Source: Candidatus Margulisiibacteriota bacterium (GTDB lineage: Bacteria > Margulisbacteria > WOR-1 > O2-12-FULL-45-9). From it: a DNA stretch of 9,260 bases. The stretch lies in contig JAQTLJ010000037.1 in assembly GCA_028714935.1 (NCBI GenBank), forward strand, positions 1 to 9,260. The letters run 5' to 3'. The position numbers and the translations under genes were made by a program. Below are positions 6,201 through 9,260 of this stretch, one piece after another. The notes below the pieces were generated by a model. That model worked only from the letters and a program-made list of their open reading frames with translations. It made no database searches and had not been told where the DNA came from. Numbering within the stretch: position 1 is the stretch's first letter; every line of letters starts with the position of its first letter.

Positions 6201-8422
6201 ACGACGGCAGTTATATTTGGTCGGTTCCTTCGCTGAACACGAGCGAAGCTAGGGTCAAAATATCGGCCGAGGACCAGAGCGGCAACATTGGCTCGGCGGA
6301 AAGCGCCGCAAATTTTATCATCGATATTGAGCCGCCGACCGCCCCGCTGCTTCTCGCCCCGCCGAACGGCTCGACCACCAGCGATGCCACCCCAATTTTT
6401 AGCTGGAACGCATCGACTGATAATCTTTCCGGCATCGCCAGTTATGAGATCACGATCGGCACGAGTGTCATAACCAAGGGTGCTTCGACCAGTTATGCGC
6501 CGGCCGCCCCCCTGCCCAACGCAACCTACACCTGGGAAGTCAGGGCCAAGGATGGGGCGGGGATCTGGGGGAACTTCTCAACCTCCTGGACATTTACGGT
6601 GGATGCGATCATTCCCGATGTACAGGGGGTGATTCTGCGCGACCGGACAACCGGCAGTTCACTGGAATCAAATGAACTGACGGTGACGGTTGAGGCGGTC
6701 GAGGTCTCCGCCGACACCGACAGCATGCGCCTCGCGCAGGACAGCGGGTTCACCGTCAACTCCACCGGCTGGATCACTTATGCCGCGACTTCGGAGTACA
6801 CTTTCACTCCGGGCGACGGCCTGCGTACCGCCTACTTTCAGGTCCGGGACCACGCTTCCAATGAAAGCTTTGTCGTGAACGGATCGATAACGATCAACAC
6901 TTCCGTCCCCACCTGCTCGGCGATCGTTCTGTCCGATAGACGGACCGGCAGTCAGGTTTATTCCGGCAGCCTGACGGTGAGCGTCGAAGCGCGGGGTGTT
7001 ACCGGTTCGCCGACGGCGCAGCGTCTCTCGGGCAATAATCTTTTCGACGGGAGCGGGAACGACACCGGCTGGATCGCCTTCAATAATCCGACCGAATTCA
7101 CTTTGACCAGCGGCAACGGCACGCGCGAGGTCTATTACAAGATCAGGAATTTGATCAGCACCGAAAGCGCGGTCTTTAATGATAGTATTATCGTTGATAC
7201 TGTGGGTCCCGTTGTTTCAGTGATCCTGCCGAACGGCGGCGAGCGTTACGCGGGCAACAGTTCCGCCGCGATAAATTGGACCGCGTCCGACAACATTGGC
7301 TTAACTCCAAACCCGATCACGCTCCGATATTCTACCAACGGCGGCTCGAGCTGGTCGCTGATCGCCGGCGGCCGGGCGAACACGCCCCCCTACGCCTGGA
7401 CAACGCCGCAGGTCAGTTCCGCTCAATGCCGGGTGAGCGTCGAGGCCGAAGACCTGGTCGGCCACCGCGGCAGCGCCATGAGCGCGGCTAACTTTATTAT
7501 TGATAGCCTCCCTCCGACCGTGCCGGTCCTGATCGCGCCGACCAATTACTCCTTGACGCTCGAGACGACACAGGCGCTCAAGTGGCTGGCCTCGACTAAT
7601 AATTTGACCGGCGTCGCCAGCTATGAAATACGGCTCGATGGCTGGACGATAACGCTCGGGGTGACGACCGAATATCAGGTGACCCTGCCTTATGGCTTGC
7701 ATACCTGGGAGGTCAGGGCCAAGGACGGCGTCGGCAACTGGAGCACTTACTCTCCGCCCTGGAGCTTCGAGATCAAAAAACAATCAGAAAATATCCCGCC
7801 GGTCATCACCATCGAGGCCAACGGCATCCGCCTTTGGGACAACGATTACATCAGCAGCCATCCCAGGTTCGACATTTTAATAACCGATAATGTGCAATTA
7901 AATCCCGCGACAGTAAAAGTTGTTTTCGCCGGGGCAGTGGTCCCCTATTCCATTATAATCTCTAAACCCGCTTATATGAAAATTGCCTATCAGCCGGCGA
8001 CCGAGCTCAAGGATGAATCGGAAAAAACTTATGATATTAGGGTCGAGGCAAGCGACATGGCGGGGAATATCGGAACCAAAGAAGTTGACGGGCTTAAGGC
8101 CTCGCTTGACAAAGTTCGCGTGATCGGACCGGTCATTACCATGCCCGCCAGTTTCTCCCCGCAGAAAGGGCAAACCTGCAAACTTGTCTATACATTAAAT
8201 AAGGATGCTGACACAACTATCTATATCTTTGGGACAGGCGGCACGGTAGAACAGGCCAACAGGTTCTCCGCGATGACGAACGGCGGCCGGGCCGGCTATA
8301 ATGAAACGACACTGACCGGCAGAACCGGCAGCGGGAACATTTATGGCAACGGGATTTATGTGGTCAAGATCGTGGCGGAAAACAGGGTCATCGGCACGGG
8401 CCATATGGTGATCTTCGACTAG
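3281..8422 (+). CDS. Giant secreted protein: right-handed beta-helix, Ig/FN3-like repeats, C-terminal FlgD-like domain
   Basis: 1713-residue secreted or surface protein of unknown function; adhesin, carbohydrate-binding or stalk-like roles are all possible. A signal peptide (RKKLI..., cut probable at ANA/AT after 21) leads into a beta-helix start motif at about 25-53 (TNCADSGAGSLRQAL). A parallel beta-helix follows to about 515, with five super-repeats of 61-65 residues. Residues 518-620 form a linker domain (VEVFDTGG type, TATDG...NTSEFSN) common after such helices. Next come Ig-like domains of three kinds: A (DRxTGS, at 630, 726, 1121, 1219), B (PNGGE-type, at 815, 917, 1310) and C (FN3-like, PPT.P...AP, at 1018, 1411). 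Then an Ig-like domain from 1505 and a FlgD-like Ig domain from about 1616 to the end (NGIYVVKI). No transmembrane anchor, LPXTG or SLH is visible. The start is one base after the upstream stop, with only a weak GGAAAAGGG about 12 bases upstream, suggesting coupling. No catalytic motif was recognised. Confidence 0.9.
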   Translation: MRKKLILTLLFLALALTAANAATRVVTNCADSGAGSLRQALTDAAAGDVIIFDITTAEAGYSSGESSPGLVITEAVGDRWFRIMVKSILPTIGVSNLFINGSSQTREANNALGPKIELRRDSTNEATDFNGLDLNAASCTIEGLVINRFDISGSTVTREAGILIRSSSNEVRNCYIGTDATGTVKQPNYHGIRVLGGNFNLIGTGTLEGERNLISGNDLYGLLIQSAARNEVRGNYIGTDRTGMSDLGNKFDGVRLIANSTFNKIGGEQAGARNVISGNDKNGVYLGNANSVSNEVKGNLIGTKSNGMQQLANSDSGVWIDNAARYNVIGGAGEARNVISGNSGDGVQIGFSAGGTDHNQVKGNYIGVAIDGITGLGNTGTGINLYQASYTVIGGATTAEGNIICCNGGRGIGFYGEAACSNEVTSNFIGTDKSGILNLGNKYEGISIAAQTKHDITGPNNVIAFNGINGIGYSDQGIQIIQYGIDPTVFGNQITRNSMYQNYGKGITLSGGANAGIAAPRIRFADYNPGPGPWTGFTALVGTAPASSTLEVFDTGGPPDPSGYGEGKIYKGVATVEVSGNFWLIYTASAWPAGTACATATDGSLNTSEFSNSRFINGVSPTSEGIELSDRITGSTTYTNNRIVSLEAFNVSEDAYQMKISEEATCEGAVWQDYLNPTTFELTAVEGAHTVYYKLIDVVTMESTIVSASIILDTIHPSVESIVLRDRTTGSTLESNELTISLEAVGVSADAYSMRIAQDSGFTVNSTGWIPYTATSEYTFTSGDGPRTAYFQVRDHAINESNIVSDSIILFARPPSVEVLSPDGGEKWRGGSSHNITFTCSDEYGIKPGSADLFYSTGEGTAWITINTGQATDAAYSWTLPLISSTEVKVKVSVQNVFDNIGSDESNAVFAIDSRVPSVEVHIPNGGEKWQGGISHEVTWTASDVLGLKVDPITIYYSTDEGTNFIQVVSNESNDGSYIWSVPSLNTSEARVKISAEDQSGNIGSAESAANFIIDIEPPTAPLLLAPPNGSTTSDATPIFSWNASTDNLSGIASYEITIGTSVITKGASTSYAPAAPLPNATYTWEVRAKDGAGIWGNFSTSWTFTVDAIIPDVQGVILRDRTTGSSLESNELTVTVEAVEVSADTDSMRLAQDSGFTVNSTGWITYAATSEYTFTPGDGLRTAYFQVRDHASNESFVVNGSITINTSVPTCSAIVLSDRRTGSQVYSGSLTVSVEARGVTGSPTAQRLSGNNLFDGSGNDTGWIAFNNPTEFTLTSGNGTREVYYKIRNLISTESAVFNDSIIVDTVGPVVSVILPNGGERYAGNSSAAINWTASDNIGLTPNPITLRYSTNGGSSWSLIAGGRANTPPYAWTTPQVSSAQCRVSVEAEDLVGHRGSAMSAANFIIDSLPPTVPVLIAPTNYSLTLETTQALKWLASTNNLTGVASYEIRLDGWTITLGVTTEYQVTLPYGLHTWEVRAKDGVGNWSTYSPPWSFEIKKQSENIPPVITIEANGIRLWDNDYISSHPRFDILITDNVQLNPATVKVVFAGAVVPYSIIISKPAYMKIAYQPATELKDESEKTYDIRVEASDMAGNIGTKEVDGLKASLDKVRVIGPVITMPASFSPQKGQTCKLVYTLNKDADTTIYIFGTGGTVEQANRFSAMTNGGRAGYNETTLTGRTGSGNIYGNGIYVVKIVAENRVIGTGHMVIFD
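3785..4762 (+). repeat. Beta-helix super-repeats, five coding copies of 61-65 residues
   Basis: Copies begin at nt 3785, 3968, 4160, 4355 and 4544 (residues 169, 230, 294, 359, 422). Each follows the pattern N-x-V-x-x-N-x-IG, then a LGN-type turn, G-(V/I) strand, N-x-IGG, and usually ARNVISGN followed by another G-V strand, which is three helix coils per unit. Asn ladders at turn positions are typical of right-handed parallel beta-helices. Copy 1 is divergent (KQPNYHG, GERNLISGN), copy 4 has IGVAIDG in place of IGTDxTG, and copy 5 has lost the ARNVISGN part and grades into the last coils. Confidence 0.85.
5547..5589 (+). repeat. Exact 43-bp direct repeat, copy 1 (domain A2)
   Basis: Identical over 43 bp to 6732-6774, from TCGCGCAGGACAG to GGCTGGAT, encoding the AQDSGFTVNSTGW core of domain A2. 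The flanking codons differ mostly at synonymous sites. Confidence 0.95.
6732..6774 (+). repeat. Exact 43-bp direct repeat, copy 2 (domain A3)
   Basis: Second copy of the 43-bp identity, exactly 1185 bp (395 codons) downstream of the first, in the same frame. Loss or gain by recombination between the copies would preserve the reading frame and remove or add one whole four-domain block. Confidence 0.95.
8126..8419 (+). other. C-terminal FlgD-like Ig domain of the giant protein
   Basis: The last roughly 98 residues show the usual plan of FlgD-type or secretion-tail Ig domains: an F-x-P opening (SFSPQKGQ), a KLVYTL strand, a TIYIFGTGG strand-turn, a glycine-rich NGGRAGYNETTL segment in the place of the common AGxNxxxWDG, then GNGIYVVKIVAENR and a final short strand. 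In Bacteroidetes-type proteins similar domains at the extreme C-terminus direct type IX secretion; here that role is only a suggestion. Confidence 0.65.
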
Positions 8423-8445
8423 GTCAGACTATCTTCAAGCTGATA
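8400..8445. other. Convergent gene junction with a one-base gap
   Basis: The TAG of the giant gene (8420-8422) and the TGA of nadC (complement of 8424-8426) are separated by a single G at 8423. I found no GC-rich hairpin followed by a T-run on either strand close to the junction; only a short imperfect palindrome (GCTG/CAGC around 8438-8452) is present. Each transcript must therefore run into the other gene or stop by a mechanism not visible here. Confidence 0.8.
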
Positions 8446-9260
8446 TCCAGCGCCCTGGCCGAATGCGTCAGCGCGCCAACTGAAATATAGTCAACGCCTG
8501 TTTTTGCGATTGCCGCAATATTATTTAAATTAACTCCGCCGGAAGCTTCGGTTTTCACTCCAGCCTTTTTACATAGTTTTACCGCCTGGCGTAAAGTTCT
8601 AATGCTCATGTTGTCTAAAAGAATCCGATCGGCGCCGGCCGCGATCGCCTGTTGCACTTGGGCGATCGTTTTGGCTTCGGCCTCAATCCCCTTCGCCTTT
8701 GCCTTCGCCTCTGCCTTTGCCTTCCGGATCGCATTCACGACTCCTCCTGCCAGCTTAATATGATTATCTTTAATCAAAATCGCATCGTATAACCCCATCC
8801 GGTGGTTCACTCCGCCGCCCATTTTAACCGCATACTTTTCTAATACTCTCATTCCCGGGATAGTTTTTCTGGTATCAAGGATCCTGACCCGCGACCCGCG
8901 ACTCGTGACTCGCGACACAAAAGCCCGCGTCAGCGTCGCAATGCCTGATAAATGTTGGAGGAAGTTCAACGCCACCCTCTCGCCGGTTAGGATGCCTCTG
9001 GCTGGCCCAGAAACTGTCGCGATAACCGTGCCGGCTTTGACCGCCGTGCCGTCCTTCACTTTGGCCGAGAATCTAATCCGGCGATCGATCTGTCGAAAAA
9101 CTTCCCGTGCCGCCCCAAGACCACAAACAACGCCGTTTTCTTTGGTCCTGATCACGGCTTTGGCTTTTTGGCCCGCCGGAATAATCACCCGGGAGGTAAT
9201 ATCGCCCCGGCCACCATCTTCAACTAATGCCAACCTGATAAGAAAATCCGTTACTTTTTT
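8424..9260 (-). CDS. nadC: Nicotinate-nucleotide pyrophosphorylase (quinolinate phosphoribosyltransferase), 5' end truncated by window
   Basis: Cytoplasmic enzyme of de novo NAD synthesis: quinolinate plus PRPP gives nicotinate mononucleotide, CO2 and pyrophosphate. 278 residues are visible, close to the family's usual 275-290. The frame is open to the window edge and begins KKVTDFLIRLALVEDGG, matching the family's amino-terminal helix before EDxGxGDIT, so the TTG at 9233 is not the start and only a few residues are missing. Active-site motifs are intact: DTRKT (visible 129-133), NHR (152-154), LIKDNH (to 167), a glutamate pair EAE at 193-195, LLDN (Asp216), SGG (240-242) and GALTHS (262-267). 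Two unusual low-complexity tracts interrupt otherwise typical sequence: an Arg/Ser loop before ILDTRKT and a Lys/Ala/Glu stretch before GIEAEAK. The neighbouring genes are not NAD genes; nadA or nadB could lie upstream, outside the window. Confidence 0.96.
   Translation of the reverse strand, partial: KKVTDFLIRLALVEDGGRGDITSRVIIPAGQKAKAVIRTKENGVVCGLGAAREVFRQIDRRIRFSAKVKDGTAVKAGTVIATVSGPARGILTGERVALNFLQHLSGIATLTRAFVSRVTSRGSRVRILDTRKTIPGMRVLEKYAVKMGGGVNHRMGLYDAILIKDNHIKLAGGVVNAIRKAKAEAKAKAKGIEAEAKTIAQVQQAIAAGADRILLDNMSIRTLRQAVKLCKKAGVKTEASGGVNLNNIAAIAKTGVDYISVGALTHSARALDISLKIV
8695..8724. repeat. Hexanucleotide tandem repeat in nadC
   Basis: Five consecutive 6-bp units of form GCCTYY start at 8695, 8701, 8707, 8713 and 8719. 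On the coding (minus) strand they read as alternating Lys/Glu-Ala codons, giving KAKAEAKAKA. Related GCCTC and GCTTC units continue toward 8672. Because the unit is six bases, copy changes would keep frame. Confidence 0.85.
8886..8920. repeat. Heptanucleotide tandem repeat in nadC
   Basis: Four 7-bp units of form GACYCGY (GACCCGC twice, GACTCGT, GACTCGC) at 8886-8913, followed by a decayed fifth (GACACAA, 8914-8920). On the coding strand they make the Arg/Ser-rich loop SRVTSRGSRV just before ILDTRKT. The period is not a multiple of three, so gain or loss of a unit would shift frame. Confidence 0.9.

Larger units (their letters stand above)
5150..7780 (+). repeat. Nine Ig/FN3-like domains in order A A B B C A A B C
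   Basis: Domain landmarks: A at nt 5168, 5456, 6641 and 6935; B at 5723, 6029 and 7211; C at 6332 and 7511. Neighbouring domains are about 90-105 residues apart. Corresponding domains in the two halves are offset by 395 (A2 to A3) or 393 residues (B2 to B3, C1 to C2), showing that the array grew by duplicating a block of about 1.18 kb as well as single domains. B domains resemble the PNGGE-type Ig modules frequent in secreted proteins; C domains resemble FN3; family A I do not recognise. Confidence 0.85.

Noticed and set aside
5547..6774. 43-bp direct repeats as the ends of a mobile element
   Set aside because: They lie at equivalent positions in homologous protein domains and in the same frame, with no transposase between them.
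7301..7783. A 160-codon minus-strand open frame inside the giant gene
   Set aside because: It lies opposite well-formed B3 and C2 domains, has no start signal and has no family features.
8436..8455. Short palindrome after the giant gene as a terminator
   Set aside because: The stem is only about four pairs and no T-run follows.
8886..8920. Heptamer array as a CRISPR or phage attachment site
   Set aside because: Units are 7 bp with no spacers, and nadC reads through uninterrupted; it is a simple tandem repeat.
9231..9233. TTG at 9233 as the nadC start
   Set aside because: The frame continues open to the window edge and the upstream residues match the NadC amino-terminal helix.

Overview
This window (about 53% G+C by eye, gene-dense, little intergenic DNA) holds two housekeeping genes flanking a two-gene cell-surface cluster. 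A UvrD-family helicase at the left edge and nadC at the right edge lie on the minus strand, and both run off the window. Between them, on the plus strand, are an outer-membrane beta-barrel protein with C-terminal S-layer homology (SLH) domains and a 1713-residue secreted multidomain protein.

Organism: a PorV/UPF0164-type barrel joined to SLH domains implies a diderm cell whose outer membrane is tied to peptidoglycan or a wall polymer through SLH repeats. Cyanobacteria, Negativicutes, Synergistetes, Thermus and related candidate phyla do this. My best guess is an uncultured candidate phylum near Cyanobacteria (Margulisbacteria/WOR-1 type), but this rests on domain style only and is held weakly.

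Layout: 1-1364 minus, UvrD/PcrA/Rep-type helicase (C-terminal part outside the window). 1365-1416, a 52-bp divergent promoter region with a TATAAT hexamer on each strand. 1417-3279 plus, SLH-tethered barrel. 3281-8422 plus, giant protein: signal peptide, right-handed parallel beta-helix, nine Ig/FN3-like domains in a partly duplicated block, and a C-terminal FlgD-like Ig domain. 8424-9260 minus, nadC, whose stop lies one base from the stop of the giant gene.

How they fit together: the barrel and giant genes are one base apart and almost surely cotranscribed. PorV-family barrels carry or shuttle cargo bearing C-terminal Ig-like sorting domains in type IX secretion, and the giant protein ends in a domain of that general shape. 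A barrel-plus-cargo surface pair is therefore a reasonable but unproven reading. The helicase and nadC have no evident functional link to it. No RNA genes, insertion sequences, CRISPR arrays or convincing terminators were seen.
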